This document shows, piece by piece, positions 8,901 to 17,329 of a stretch of 64,000 bases of DNA. The stretch comes from Streptomyces sp. Je 1-369. Its GTDB lineage: Bacteria > Actinomycetota > Actinomycetes > Streptomycetales > Streptomycetaceae. Location of the stretch: contig NZ_CP101750.1 in assembly GCF_026810505.1 (NCBI RefSeq), forward strand, positions 2,633,448-2,697,447, written 5' to 3'. Positions within the stretch are counted from its first letter, which is position 1. Each line of letters opens with the position of its first letter. A program made the translations under genes and the position numbers. Below the pieces are notes generated by a model. That model was given only the letters and a program-made list of their open reading frames with translations. It was not told where the DNA came from and ran no database searches.

Positions 8901-9503
8901 ATGGACGCCGTACGGGTCGCGCTGCTGCGCGAAGTGCTCGCAGGGACCGAGTGGCTGGGCGCCACCCGCCGCTTCGCCGGGACGCTGCGGACCTCCGTCG
9001 TGCCGCACGGCGGCGGGCTGCTGCTCGTGGGCACGGAGGCGTACGAGCCGTGGCACCTGGCCGCGCACCTCGTGGACGAGGCGGCCTGGTCGGGCACGCC
9101 GGAGCTGACCCCGACGCTCGTGCGGCACCGGGTCCTCGCCACCGACCCGGCCCACCTGTCGACGGGCCTCGGCCGCATCGAGGCGGCCCGGCGCGGCGAG
9201 ACGCTGCTCGTCGTGGCGCCGGACGCGCCGGACGCGGAGCTCCTGACGCGGGTGCACGACGCGCGGCGGGCGGGCGCGACGGTGCTCGCGCTCGACTCCG
9301 GCGACCGGGACCTGGCCGCGCTCTCGCACGAGGCCCTCGCCGTGCCCGAGACGCCGGAGCTCGACCTCGACACGGTCCAGCACCTGGTGAGCGCGGCGGC
9401 AGGGGAGAACGCGCTGCCCGGGGCGCGGGGCCGCAGACGCCTGCGCGACCGCCTCTCCCGGCTCGCCGACCAGCTGACGTCGCCGCCGCCGACGCGGTGG
9501 TGA
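8901..9503 (+). CDS. Conserved hypothetical protein (200 aa)
   Basis: This protein is mixed alpha/beta with strong internal hydrophobic patches (LLLVGTEAYEPWHLAAHLVDEA, LLVVAPDAPDAELL, ATVLALDSGDRDLAAL) and a basic C-terminal end (RGRRRLRDRLSRLADQL). A GGAGG precedes the ATG at acceptable distance. There is no signal peptide or membrane helix. The arrangement hints at a Rossmann-like fold, but no cofactor motif is visible. I do not recognise the family. It is divergent from the sialidase, with about 80 bp between the starts. Confidence 0.72.
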   Translation: MDAVRVALLREVLAGTEWLGATRRFAGTLRTSVVPHGGGLLLVGTEAYEPWHLAAHLVDEAAWSGTPELTPTLVRHRVLATDPAHLSTGLGRIEAARRGETLLVVAPDAPDAELLTRVHDARRAGATVLALDSGDRDLAALSHEALAVPETPELDLDTVQHLVSAAAGENALPGARGRRRLRDRLSRLADQLTSPPPTRW

Positions 9504-9571
9504 CGGGGGGGACGCGGTGGCGGCGTAAATCGGTTGCTCGCGGCACCGGTCTGCGCTGAGCATGGCTTCTC

Positions 9572-10873
9572 GTGCCTCTCTCCGCAATACTGCCCGACCT
9601 CTCCCCCTGGCGATCCACCCGTGACTTCCGGTTGCTGTGGGTGCAGGGGGTCGTCACCACGTTCGGCAGTTTCATGGCCCTGGTCGCCCTGCCGCTCCAG
9701 ATCAAGGATCTGACGGACTCCCCGGTCGCGGTCGGCGCGATGGGTGCGGTCGAGCTGGTGCCGTTGATCGTCTTCGGGCTGTACGGCGGGGCGCTCGCCG
9801 ACGCCGTGGACCGGCGCAAGGTGATCCTCCTGACCGAGGCCGGGCTCGGGCTCCTCGCCGTCGTCCTCCTGGTGAACGCGCTGCTGCCCGAGCCGCTGCT
9901 GTGGCCGCTGTACGTCGTGGCGGCCGGTGTCTCCGCGCTCGCCGGGCTCCAGCGGCCCGCCCTCGACTCCCTGATGGCGCGGATCGTGCCGCACGACCAG
10001 CTGACCGCGGCCGCCGCGCTGAACTCGCTGCGCTGGAACGTGGGCGCCATCGCTGCGCCCTCCCTCGCGGGCATCGTCGTCGCCTACGCGGGCCACGCGT
10101 CGGCGTACGGGGTCACGGCGGTCTGCTTCGTGCTCTCCGTCGCGCTGTGCACCCGCCTCTCCCCCGCGCCCGCCGCGCACGACGCGGAGAAGCCGTCGCT
10201 GAAGGGGCTCGCGGAGGGCGCGCGGTACGCGTGGTCGCGGCCGGTGCTGCTCGGCACGTACGCGATCGACATGGCGGCGATGTTCTTCGCCTTCCCGAAC
10301 ACGATCTTCCCGTTCCTCGCGGACGACCTGGACGCGGAGTGGGCGCTCGGCCTGATGTACGCGGCGGGCGCGGTCGGCTCCCTCGTGTTCAGCCTCACCA
10401 GCGGCTGGACGTCACGGGTGCGGCGGCACGGGCTGCTCGTCGTGTTCGGCGCGGCGGGCTGGGGTCTCGCGATCACCGCGGCGGGCTGGTTCTCGAACGT
10501 CTGGGTGGTGCTCGGCTGCCTCGCGTTCGCGGGCGCGGGGGACATGGCGAGCGGGCTCGGGCGCTCCACGATCTGGAACCAGACCATCCCGGACGGGCTG
10601 CGGGGGCGGCTCGCCGGGATCGAGGTCCTGTCGTACAGCGTCGGCCCGCAGCTCGGCCAGGTCCGCGCGGGCACGGCGGCGGGCTGGACGGGTACGCGGC
10701 CCGCGATCTGGTCGGGCGGCCTGGCCTGTCTGGCCTCGGTCGGCGTCCTGGCGGCGGTGCTGCCGAAGCTCGTCTCGTACGACGCGACGACGGACCCGGA
10801 CGCGCGGCGGCGCAGGGAGCGGGACGGGGAGAGGGCGGCGGGGCGCAAGGACCCTGACGCCGCCCCCGTCTAA
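9572..10873 (+). CDS. MFS transporter, EntS-like exporter type
   Basis: This is a major facilitator of 433 aa with about 12 helices. It has an N-terminal RDFRLLWVQG segment and a loop GGALADAVDRRKVILLTE, the positions typical of the EntS/MFS_3 group of small-molecule or siderophore exporters. The GTG at 9572 is the only sensible in-frame start and has no clear ribosome binding site. An ATG 11 bases upstream is out of frame. The C-terminal tail is very basic and low in complexity (RRRRERDGERAAGRKD). The final codons begin a degenerate tandem repeat that continues past the stop. The substrate is unknown. Confidence 0.88.
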   Translation: MPLSAILPDLSPWRSTRDFRLLWVQGVVTTFGSFMALVALPLQIKDLTDSPVAVGAMGAVELVPLIVFGLYGGALADAVDRRKVILLTEAGLGLLAVVLLVNALLPEPLLWPLYVVAAGVSALAGLQRPALDSLMARIVPHDQLTAAAALNSLRWNVGAIAAPSLAGIVVAYAGHASAYGVTAVCFVLSVALCTRLSPAPAAHDAEKPSLKGLAEGARYAWSRPVLLGTYAIDMAAMFFAFPNTIFPFLADDLDAEWALGLMYAAGAVGSLVFSLTSGWTSRVRRHGLLVVFGAAGWGLAITAAGWFSNVWVVLGCLAFAGAGDMASGLGRSTIWNQTIPDGLRGRLAGIEVLSYSVGPQLGQVRAGTAAGWTGTRPAIWSGGLACLASVGVLAAVLPKLVSYDATTDPDARRRRERDGERAAGRKDPDAAPV

Positions 10874-10995
10874 GACCCCGCCCGGATGCCACCCCCGTCC
10901 GGGACCTCGCCCGGATGCCACCCCCGTCCAGGACCTCGCCGTGTGCCACCCCCGTCCAGGACCTCGCTTCGACGCCTCCCCCGTCCAGCACCTCC
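10860..10995. repeat. About 29-bp degenerate tandem repeat after the MFS stop
   Basis: Five units follow the pattern GCCACCCCCGTCCAGGACCT plus a variable 7-10 bases. The first unit is the end of the coding region (the DAAPV-stop codons). The later units are non-coding and run up to the convergent 75-residue protein. This fills the 137-bp gap between the two convergent genes. No clear terminator hairpin is seen besides it. Confidence 0.75.
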
Positions 10996-11010
10996 CCCTG
11001 CCGCCCGGTC

Positions 11011-11238
11011 CTACTCGCCCTCGCCCTGTGCCCCCTTGTCATGCCACTTGGGGTCGGTCTCCCACTCCAGGTTGCGTTCCTCGGCGGTCCGCATCGCGCG
11101 CTGCGCCTCCTCGCGCGAGCCGTAGGGGCCCATGCGGTCCTTGCCGGGGCAGTCGGGGCCCTCCTCGACCTTTCCGTGCTCCAGGCAGTAGAACCACTCG
11201 CCCGGCTTGCCGACCGTCCGCTTCTTGAACAGCGCCAT
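11011..11238 (-). CDS. Small conserved hypothetical protein (75 aa)
   Basis: This is a short, charged, soluble protein beginning [20 protein letters not shown]. The ATG at 11238 has a perfect AAGGAG upstream on the minus strand, which fixes the start; the longer open frame upstream belongs to the antisense of map. The sequence has two cysteines ([21 protein letters not shown]) in an arrangement that could bind a metal, and a conserved-looking [13 protein letters not shown] helix. No function can be assigned. Confidence 0.72.
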   Translation of the reverse strand: MALFKKRTVGKPGEWFYCLEHGKVEEGPDCPGKDRMGPYGSREEAQRAMRTAEERNLEWETDPKWHDKGAQGEGE

Positions 11239-11304
11239 GCCCCGCTCCTTCCGTCCCCGATCGGGTACCGCTCTCCGAGACCATGCTGCCCCACGACGGC
11301 TGGC

Positions 11305-11310
11305 TAGACT
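11305..11310 (+). promoter_or_regulatory. Possible -10 element of map (near-leaderless)
   Basis: TAGACT lies 7 bases before the map ATG at 11318. This matches the actinobacterial TAGRRT-like -10 pattern, and transcription would then start at or just before the ATG. No convincing Shine-Dalgarno sequence precedes the ATG, in line with a leaderless message. No good -35 hexamer is visible. Confidence 0.35.
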
Positions 11311-11317
11311 CGCTGGC

Positions 11318-12175
11318 ATGTCTGGCCAGTCACTGCTCGTCCCGGGGGAGCTCTCTCCCCACCGTTCCGTCCCCGGCTCCATCCGGCGCCCGGAGTACGT
11401 GGGGAAACCCGCGCCGACCCCGTACTCGGGACCCGAGGTGCAGACCCCCGAGACCATCGAGCTGATGCGGACCGCGGGCCGCATCGCCGCCCGCGCCATG
11501 GAAGAGGCCGCGAAGCACATCGCGCCGGGCGTCACCACCGATGAGCTGGACCGCGTCGCGCACGAGTACATGTGCGACCACGGGGCCTACCCCTCCACGC
11601 TCGGCTACCGCGGCTTCCCGAAGTCGCTGTGCAGCTCGGTCAACGAGGTCATCTGCCACGGCATCCCGGACTCGACCGTCCTGAACGACGGCGACATCAT
11701 CAACCTCGACGTGACGGCGTACATCGGCGGCGTGCACGGCGACAACAACGCGACGTACCTCGTGGGCGACGTCGACGACGAGTCGAAGCTGCTCGTCGAG
11801 CGGACGCGGGAGTCCCTGAACCGCGCCATCAAGGCGGTCAAGCCCGGCCGCCAGATCAACATCATCGGCCGGGTCATCGAGTCGTACGCCAAGCGGTTCG
11901 GCTACGGCGTGGTGCGCGACTTCACCGGCCACGGCATCAACACGTCCTTCCACTCCGGCCTGATCGTCCCGCACTACGACAGCCCGCACGCCACGACCGT
12001 CATCCAGCCCGGCATGACGTTCACGATCGAGCCGATGCTGACGCTCGGCACGCACGAGTACGACATGTGGGAGGACGGCTGGACCGTCGTCACCAAGGAC
12101 AGGAAGCGGACCGCTCAGTTCGAGCACACGCTGGTGGTGACGGACACGGGGGCGGAGATTCTCACGCTGCCCTGA
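11318..12175 (+). CDS. map: Type I methionine aminopeptidase
   Basis: This enzyme removes the initiator methionine from nascent proteins (285 aa, cytoplasmic). The metal ligands are all visible: [17 protein letters not shown] holds the two aspartates, GHGI the histidine, IEPML one glutamate and FEHTLVV the last glutamate. The active-site [11 protein letters not shown] is also present. The N-terminal extension of about 40 residues ([20 protein letters not shown]) is typical of actinobacterial enzymes. The start is the ATG at 11318 ([10 protein letters not shown]); the open frame further upstream lies over the promoter region. Confidence 0.95.
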   Translation: MSGQSLLVPGELSPHRSVPGSIRRPEYVGKPAPTPYSGPEVQTPETIELMRTAGRIAARAMEEAAKHIAPGVTTDELDRVAHEYMCDHGAYPSTLGYRGFPKSLCSSVNEVICHGIPDSTVLNDGDIINLDVTAYIGGVHGDNNATYLVGDVDDESKLLVERTRESLNRAIKAVKPGRQINIIGRVIESYAKRFGYGVVRDFTGHGINTSFHSGLIVPHYDSPHATTVIQPGMTFTIEPMLTLGTHEYDMWEDGWTVVTKDRKRTAQFEHTLVVTDTGAEILTLP

Positions 12176-12271
12176 GCCCCGCTGGGACGCTGCCCTGAGG
12201 AAGATTCTTTCCGGGAGGTTCCGAGGGCTGTGAGCGGGTAGCGTTTTTACCGACAGGGTGTCGGGAACCGG

Positions 12272-12300
12272 TTGACTTAGGTAAGCCTAACTTGCATGAT
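12272..12300 (+). promoter_or_regulatory. Iron-regulated promoter of the heme oxygenase gene (iron box 12277-12295)
   Basis: TTGACT (12272-12277) and CATGAT (12295-12300) are separated by exactly 17 bp. The spacer holds TTAGGTAAGCCTAAC, which matches 16 of 19 positions of the DmdR/IdeR-type iron box seen intact at 16186. Binding of the iron-loaded repressor here would block RNA polymerase directly, so iron-starvation induction is inferred. The bases between map and this promoter show nothing else recognisable. Confidence 0.8.
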
Positions 12301-12359
12301 CTGCAGAGGGCGCACTGGTTCCCGCCGTTCCGTCAGCTCTCGGCCCCCGGAGGCACCGC

Positions 12360-13037
12360 ATGGTCACGCCGCACTCGCCGCTCACTCCGTTCTCGACGGT
12401 CATCCGCACCGCGTCCCACGAGCAGCACACCGAGGCGGAGGCCTCGTCCTTCATGAGCGACCTCCTCGGCGGCAGGCTCGGCGTCGACGCGTACACGCGG
12501 TACACGGAGCAGCTGTGGTTCGTGTACCGCGCCCTGGAGGACGGTGCGCGCACCCTGCGCGAGGACCCCGTCGCGGGACCGTTCATACGGCCCGAGCTGG
12601 CCCGCGTCGGCGAGCTGGAGCGCGACCTCGCCCATCTGCGGGGCGCGGACTGGCGCGCGGGCCTCACCCCGCTGCCCGCCACGGAGGCGTACGCGGCCCG
12701 GGTCGAGGAGTGCGCCCGCACCTGGCCCGGCGGTTACGTGGCCCACCACTACACGCGCTACCTGGGCGACCTCTCCGGCGGCCAGATCATCCGCGGCAAG
12801 GCCGAACAGACCTGGGGCTTCGCCCGCAAGGGAGACGGCGTGCGGTTCTACGTCTTCGAGGGCATCTCCAACCCCGCCGCGTTCAAGCGGAGTTACCGCG
12901 AACTGCTCGACGGAATCGACGCGGTGGTCACGGACGACCTGGAGAAGAAGCGCATCGTCGACGAGTGCAAGCGCGCCTTCGCCCTGAACACGGCGGTCTT
13001 CCGTGAGCTCGGGGACGAGTTCCCGCTGACCGCCTGA
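12360..13037 (+). CDS. hmuO: Biliverdin-producing heme oxygenase (HmuO-like)
   Basis: This enzyme oxidatively opens heme to biliverdin, CO and iron in the cytoplasm (225 aa, normal length for bacterial enzymes). The segment HTEAEASSFMSDLL aligns with the HmuO region around the proximal heme ligand, which makes His23 the predicted ligand. The distal-helix motif YLGDLSGGQIIRGK is intact, and AHHYTRYLGDLSGG is close to the corynebacterial protein. It is preceded by an iron-box promoter and followed by a strong hairpin. With the HtaA and HmuTUV genes next door it forms the intracellular end of a heme-iron acquisition route. Confidence 0.95.
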   Translation: MVTPHSPLTPFSTVIRTASHEQHTEAEASSFMSDLLGGRLGVDAYTRYTEQLWFVYRALEDGARTLREDPVAGPFIRPELARVGELERDLAHLRGADWRAGLTPLPATEAYAARVEECARTWPGGYVAHHYTRYLGDLSGGQIIRGKAEQTWGFARKGDGVRFYVFEGISNPAAFKRSYRELLDGIDAVVTDDLEKKRIVDECKRAFALNTAVFRELGDEFPLTA

Positions 13038-13044
13038 CGCCGCG

Positions 13045-13076
13045 CCGGGCCCGGGGGGCGGCACCCCCGGGCCCGG
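13045..13076. terminator. Bidirectional hairpin terminator between hmuO and htaA
   Basis: A 13-bp perfect GC stem (CCGGGCCCGGGGG / CCCCCGGGCCCGG) surrounds a six-base loop. It lies 7 bases after the hmuO stop and 19 bases after the convergent htaA stop. There is no U-tract, which is usual for Streptomyces terminators. It probably serves both genes. Confidence 0.8.
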
Positions 13077-13095
13077 GCATCGAAGCGTCACACCG

Positions 13096-14628
13096 TCACA
13101 CCGCTTCGGAGCCCCGGCGCCGTCGTGCCGCGACCACCGCGCCCGCGCCCGCCGCCAGGGCCACGCCCGCCACGCCGAGCAGTGCCGTCGAGGGGACGGA
13201 GGAGCCGGTGGCCGCGAGTGCGGCCGTGCCGCCGACCGTGTTCCCGCCGCCCACCGAGCCGGAACCGGTCGTGCCGGAACCGGTCGTGCCGAAGCCGGTC
13301 ATGCCCGTGCCGCCCGGCTGCCCGTCGCCGGTCTCGCCGCCTGCCTCCGGAAGGGTGGCGCCCGCTTTGGAGGAGAGGGCGACCGTCACCGGGTCGAGCT
13401 TCTCGCCGGGCTCGTACGGGGAACCGTTCGTGTCGTTGGCGAACTGCTCCGCGCCCGCCGCCGTGAGCGTCGCGGGCACCTTGGCGAGGTGCACGACGTC
13501 GTTCTTGGGCTTGTAGGAGACCCCGGAGAGGTCCAGCGCGGCGAACTTCACGTCGTTGTCGGTGCCCTTGGGTGTGGTGACGTCCGCGAGCAGCGTGCCC
13601 TTGGCGCCGGTCGCCCGCACCTTGAGGTCGCTGAACTTCATGTCGATGCCGTGCGCCTTGTACGTGAAGCGGACGCTGCCGCCGAAGGAGGCGTCGACCT
13701 TCTTCGCGTCGGAGTCCAGGTCCGCCTTGGCGTACGGGAACCGGAAGCCGGTGGAGATCTTCTTCGCGCCGCCCGCGACGGTCGCCTCGCCGCCCCTGGA
13801 GATGTACTTGCGGAAGGACTCCTTCAGCCCCCAGGACAGGGAGCCGTCGACGACACCGGCCGGTGCGGTGGCCTCGGGGCGCTTGGGAGGCTCGGAGTGG
13901 TTGGGGTGCTTGGGGTGGCTGGGCTGCTTGGGGGGACTGGGGTGCTTGGGGGGCTCCGCGGGTACGGTCGGCTCCTCGGGCACGGGCTCGCCCGGCGTGA
14001 CCGTGAGCGTGGCCGGGTCCAGCTTCTCGCCCTTCTCGTACATGCCGTCGAACGCCTTGGCCCCCTTCTCGGTGAGCGTCGCCGGTATGTCCTTGAAGAC
14101 CATCGCGCCGCCTTCGCCCCCGCCCTGTCCGGAGCCGGCCGCGCTCAGGTCGAGCTGAGCGAAGTCGATGTCGTTCTGCACGGCGCCGTTGAGCGTCACG
14201 TCGGCCCGGATGGCGCCGGTCTTCCCCTTGGTGCGGACCTTGACGTCGGCGATGCTGATGTCGAACTTGTGGAGCGTGGACGTGAAGCGGACGCTGCCCT
14301 TGAAGGCGGTGTCGGTGGCGTGCGTGCCGGGGTCGTACGTCCCCTTGCCGTCGGAGAACGTGAACACCCCGTTCTCCGCGGCCTGCGTGGCGCCGCCCGC
14401 GGCCTCGATCCTGCCGCGGGCCATGCCCGTGACGTACTTGCGGAAGGACTCCTTCACACCCCACTGGAGCGTGCCGTCCTTGAGCTCCAGCTTCGGCGAC
14501 GCGGGCCGTTCGACACCGCCACCGCCTCCATCGGCGGCGAGCGCGGGCAGCGTCAGGACGCTCGCGCCGAGCGCGACTGCGGTCGCGGCGGCTGCCGCGA
14601 GGGTCATGGGACGACGGGTGGCGGCCAT
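13096..14628 (-). CDS. Cell-wall anchored HtaA-domain heme-binding protein with LAXTG sortase signal
   Basis: This is a secreted heme-capture protein (510 aa). It has a signal peptide with LTLPALAADG, HtaA domain 1 (about 50-215, starting LQWGVKESFRKYVTG) and a Pro/Lys/His-rich linker (PKHPSPPKQPSHPKHPNH). HtaA domain 2 (about 265-425, starting LSWGLKESFRKYI) follows, then a Gly/Thr linker. The C-terminus is LAATGS near residue 474 followed by a hydrophobic helix and RRRR, which is the LAXTG form used by class E sortases. It lies 55 bp downstream of a second HtaA gene on the same strand, presumably in one operon under the iron box at 16186. Heme binding is inferred from the family. Confidence 0.92.
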   Translation of the reverse strand: MAATRRPMTLAAAAATAVALGASVLTLPALAADGGGGGVERPASPKLELKDGTLQWGVKESFRKYVTGMARGRIEAAGGATQAAENGVFTFSDGKGTYDPGTHATDTAFKGSVRFTSTLHKFDISIADVKVRTKGKTGAIRADVTLNGAVQNDIDFAQLDLSAAGSGQGGGEGGAMVFKDIPATLTEKGAKAFDGMYEKGEKLDPATLTVTPGEPVPEEPTVPAEPPKHPSPPKQPSHPKHPNHSEPPKRPEATAPAGVVDGSLSWGLKESFRKYISRGGEATVAGGAKKISTGFRFPYAKADLDSDAKKVDASFGGSVRFTYKAHGIDMKFSDLKVRATGAKGTLLADVTTPKGTDNDVKFAALDLSGVSYKPKNDVVHLAKVPATLTAAGAEQFANDTNGSPYEPGEKLDPVTVALSSKAGATLPEAGGETGDGQPGGTGMTGFGTTGSGTTGSGSVGGGNTVGGTAALAATGSSVPSTALLGVAGVALAAGAGAVVAARRRRGSEAV

Positions 14629-14683
14629 GATCAGGCTTCTCCTTGGTGAGAGAGGGGGGTGCCAGGGGGGACGGTGCAGGGGG

Positions 14684-16150
14684 TCAGGAGTCGTCGGCGG
14701 TGGACGTCGACGTGTCGGCCGCCGCCCGCCTCTTGCGTACGACCCCGAATGCGACCGCCGCGGCGAGCAGGACCGCGACGCCCGCGCCGACGCCGATGGG
14801 CACGGCGTTCGACGAGGAGTCGGCGGATTTCGCGGCGTTCTCGGTCTTCGGCCGCGCGTGCTTCTCCGGTGCGGGCTCCGGTGCCGCGGACGAGCCGAGG
14901 TCGGGCAGCGCGGGCAGCTTCGCCCCGCCGTCGAGGGCGACGGCGAGCGACAGGGGGTCCATCGCGGAGCCCGCCTTGTACATGCCGCCGAACGCCTTGG
15001 CTCCCTCGGCGGTGAGCTTCGACGGCACCTCGGCGAGGGAGACGAGGCCGTCCTGTGGCCTCAACTCCTTTGCCGCCGCAGGGAAGGTGATCAGTGGGGC
15101 GTCCTTCAGGGTGGTGCCGCGGTCGCCCTTGCTCTCGACGTCCGCCGAGAGCGTGCCCTTGCCGCCCTTCACCTCGACGGCGATTCCGGCGAGCGTCAGG
15201 TCGAGGCCGTGCGCGCCGGTGAAGCGCACGGACCCGGCGAAGTCCGCGGCGAGGGTGTGCTTTTTCTCGTCGTACGTGCCCTCGCCCCGCGGGAAGCGGA
15301 AGAGCGCGCCGCCGTCCTGGGCGCCGGCGGACAGTTTCCACTCGCCCTTGGCGATGGGCCCGGTGACGTACTCGCGGAAGGTGCGGCGCACGCCCCAGTC
15401 GACGGCGGCGTTCTCGATGCGCCCCGCTGCCGACTCCCTTTTCCCCTCGCCGGATTCGGGCTTGGCCTTGGACTTGGGTTCGGACTTGGGCTTGGGCTCC
15501 GACTTGGGCTCGGACTTCGCGACGAGGTCCGTCGACAGGCTCACCGGATCGAGCGCGGTGCCCGCCGCGTAGTACCCCGCGAACGCCTCGGCACCCTGTG
15601 ACGTGAGCGTCGCGGGCAGGTCGTTGAGGGCGACCGGGCCCGCGCCGCCCTTCATGTCGATGCCGGAGACGTTGAGCGAGGCGAGCGGCACCTGCGGGGT
15701 CGAGGTGACCTTGCCGGTGCCCTTCTCCTTGCTGACCATGTCGGCGTAGAGCGTGCCGGAGCCGCCGGACACCTTCACGGTGGGGCGGCTGATCGTGAGG
15801 TCGAGCTCGTACGAGCCGCCCTTCTTGTGGCCGGTGAAGCGCACCCCGCCCGAGAACCCGGCACTGAACGCCCCGCTGTCCGGGTCGTACGAACCCTTCG
15901 CCGAGTGGAAGCGGAACTGGCTGCCGCCGACCGTGGCGGCGCCCCCTTGGAGCGTCGAACCGCCGTGGGCGATGGGCCCGGTGACGTAGCTCTGGAAGGA
16001 GGACTTGATGCCCCAGTCGAGCCTGCCGCCCCGGACCGTGCGGTCGTCGGCGTGCGCGACGGCCGCCGGGAGCAGGGCTCCGGCCAGTGCGGTGAGCGCG
16101 GCCACGGTTCCTGCGCGGCCGATGGCGCGCGCCTGTCCGGACGACGGCAT
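14684..16150 (-). CDS. Membrane-anchored HtaA-domain heme-binding protein
   Basis: This is the second secreted heme-binding protein (488 aa). It has a signal peptide (residues 1-35, ending AVAHADD), HtaA domain 1 (about 40-210, LDWGIKSSFQSYVTGPI), a linker of SEPKSEPKPKSEPKSK repeats and HtaA domain 2 (about 243-415, VDWGVRRTFREYVTGPI). A C-terminal helix (VGAGVAVLLAAAVAFGVV) and RKRRAA follow, but no LPXTG-like motif. It should stay membrane-tethered rather than sortase-anchored, and may hand heme from the wall protein to HmuT. It is the first gene of the htaA operon and is divergent from hmuT across a perfect iron box. Confidence 0.92.
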   Translation of the reverse strand: MPSSGQARAIGRAGTVAALTALAGALLPAAVAHADDRTVRGGRLDWGIKSSFQSYVTGPIAHGGSTLQGGAATVGGSQFRFHSAKGSYDPDSGAFSAGFSGGVRFTGHKKGGSYELDLTISRPTVKVSGGSGTLYADMVSKEKGTGKVTSTPQVPLASLNVSGIDMKGGAGPVALNDLPATLTSQGAEAFAGYYAAGTALDPVSLSTDLVAKSEPKSEPKPKSEPKSKAKPESGEGKRESAAGRIENAAVDWGVRRTFREYVTGPIAKGEWKLSAGAQDGGALFRFPRGEGTYDEKKHTLAADFAGSVRFTGAHGLDLTLAGIAVEVKGGKGTLSADVESKGDRGTTLKDAPLITFPAAAKELRPQDGLVSLAEVPSKLTAEGAKAFGGMYKAGSAMDPLSLAVALDGGAKLPALPDLGSSAAPEPAPEKHARPKTENAAKSADSSSNAVPIGVGAGVAVLLAAAVAFGVVRKRRAAADTSTSTADDS

Positions 16151-16185
16151 GAAGGGCTCCTCCAGGTCTGACAGGGCCTAGCTAA

Positions 16186-16204
16186 TTAGGTAAGGCTAAC
16201 CTAA
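16186..16204. promoter_or_regulatory. Perfect DmdR/IdeR-type iron box between htaA and hmuT operons
   Basis: TTAGGTAAGGCTAACCTAA is a near-perfect 19-bp palindrome of the actinobacterial DtxR/IdeR/DmdR box. It lies 36 bases before the HtaA start on the minus strand and 97 bases before the hmuT start on the plus strand, so one site can repress both operons. A TACGAT -10-like hexamer for hmuT follows at 16207. The rest of the 150-bp gap is featureless. Confidence 0.92.
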
Positions 16205-16300
16205 ACTACGATCACTCCGGACTGGAAGACCACAACCGGAATCCGGCCGGACCCGGTCACGGACACAGACCTCAACTACGCGACAGGACGGTGGACTTCG

Positions 16301-17329
16301 GTGCGTAGGGCGCGCTCACTCCGTATCGCCGGCGCATGGGCCGCCGTGCTCGCGCTCGGCCTGGCCGGGTGCGGGACATCGGACGACGGCGGAGGACGGG
16401 CAGGCAAGGCGGACGCCGAGGCGGCGGCCGCCGCACCCGACCGGATCGAGCCCCTCGCGGCCCGGCCGAAGGCCGAACTCCCCGCCACCGTCACCTCCGC
16501 CGACGGCCACCGGGTGACGGTGAAGGACACCAGCCGCATCGTGCCGCTCACCGGCAGCCTGAACGAGATCGTCTTCACCCTGGGACTCGGCGACAACGTC
16601 GTCGCGCGCGACATCACCGCCACCTTCGAGCAGGCGGAGAAGCTGCCGGTGGTGACGCGCGCGCACGACGTCTCGGCGGAGAGCGTGCTGTCGCTCGAAC
16701 CGACCGTCGTCCTCGCGGACTCGACCACAGGACCCGCCGAGGCCGTCGACCAGATCCGCGACGCGGGCATCCCTCTCATCGTGTTCGACCCCGCGAAGGG
16801 CCTCGACGACGTGAGCCCGCGCATCGAGGCGGTCGCGAAGGCCCTGGGCGTCGAGAAGGCGGGCACCGAGCTGACCGCGCGCACCGAGCGACGGCTCGAC
16901 GCGGTCCGCGCGGACATCCCCGCGGGGACCCGCGAGAAGAAGCCCCGGGTCGCCTTCCTCTACCTGCGCGGCACCGCCTCCGTGTATCTGCTCGGCGGCC
17001 GCGAGTCCGGGGCGAGTTCGCTCCTGGAGGCGGCGGGCGCGGTCGACGCGGGCAAGGAGTCCGGGCTGCGGAAGGACTTCACCGCGATCACCAGCGAGGC
17101 GCTCGCCGAGGCCGCACCGGACGCGATCCTCGTGATGACGAAGGGCCTGGACTCGGTGGGCGGCATCGACGGACTCCTGAAGGTGCCGGGCGTCGCCGAG
17201 ACGCCCGCGGGCCTGGACCGCCGCGTCGTCTCCGTCGACGACGGCGTGCTCCTCAACTACGGGCCACGGACCGACCAGGTCCTCAAGTCCCTGGTGAAGC
17301 AGTTGTACGCGGGCGGCTCCGCGTCATGA
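16301..17329 (+). CDS. hmuT: Heme ABC transporter substrate-binding lipoprotein
   Basis: This is the periplasmic-type binding protein of a heme importer (342 aa). A lipoprotein signal ends in LAGC near residue 25, so the protein should be lipid-anchored outside the membrane. The class III binding-protein fold is indicated by VPLTGSLNEIVFTLGLGDNVVARD, ESVLSLEPTVVLAD, the long central helix and the C-terminal PDAILVMTKGLDSVGG. The start is GTG at 16301. The stop overlaps the permease start (ATGA). Heme specificity is inferred from the adjacent HtaA and heme oxygenase genes and from HmuT-like sequence features. Confidence 0.92.
   Translation: MRRARSLRIAGAWAAVLALGLAGCGTSDDGGGRAGKADAEAAAAAPDRIEPLAARPKAELPATVTSADGHRVTVKDTSRIVPLTGSLNEIVFTLGLGDNVVARDITATFEQAEKLPVVTRAHDVSAESVLSLEPTVVLADSTTGPAEAVDQIRDAGIPLIVFDPAKGLDDVSPRIEAVAKALGVEKAGTELTARTERRLDAVRADIPAGTREKKPRVAFLYLRGTASVYLLGGRESGASSLLEAAGAVDAGKESGLRKDFTAITSEALAEAAPDAILVMTKGLDSVGGIDGLLKVPGVAETPAGLDRRVVSVDDGVLLNYGPRTDQVLKSLVKQLYAGGSAS

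Noticed and set aside
8822..10180. Long minus-strand frame fused upstream of the sialidase
   Set aside because: It is antisense to the 200-residue protein and the MFS gene. The conserved sialidase starts at the ATG at 8821.
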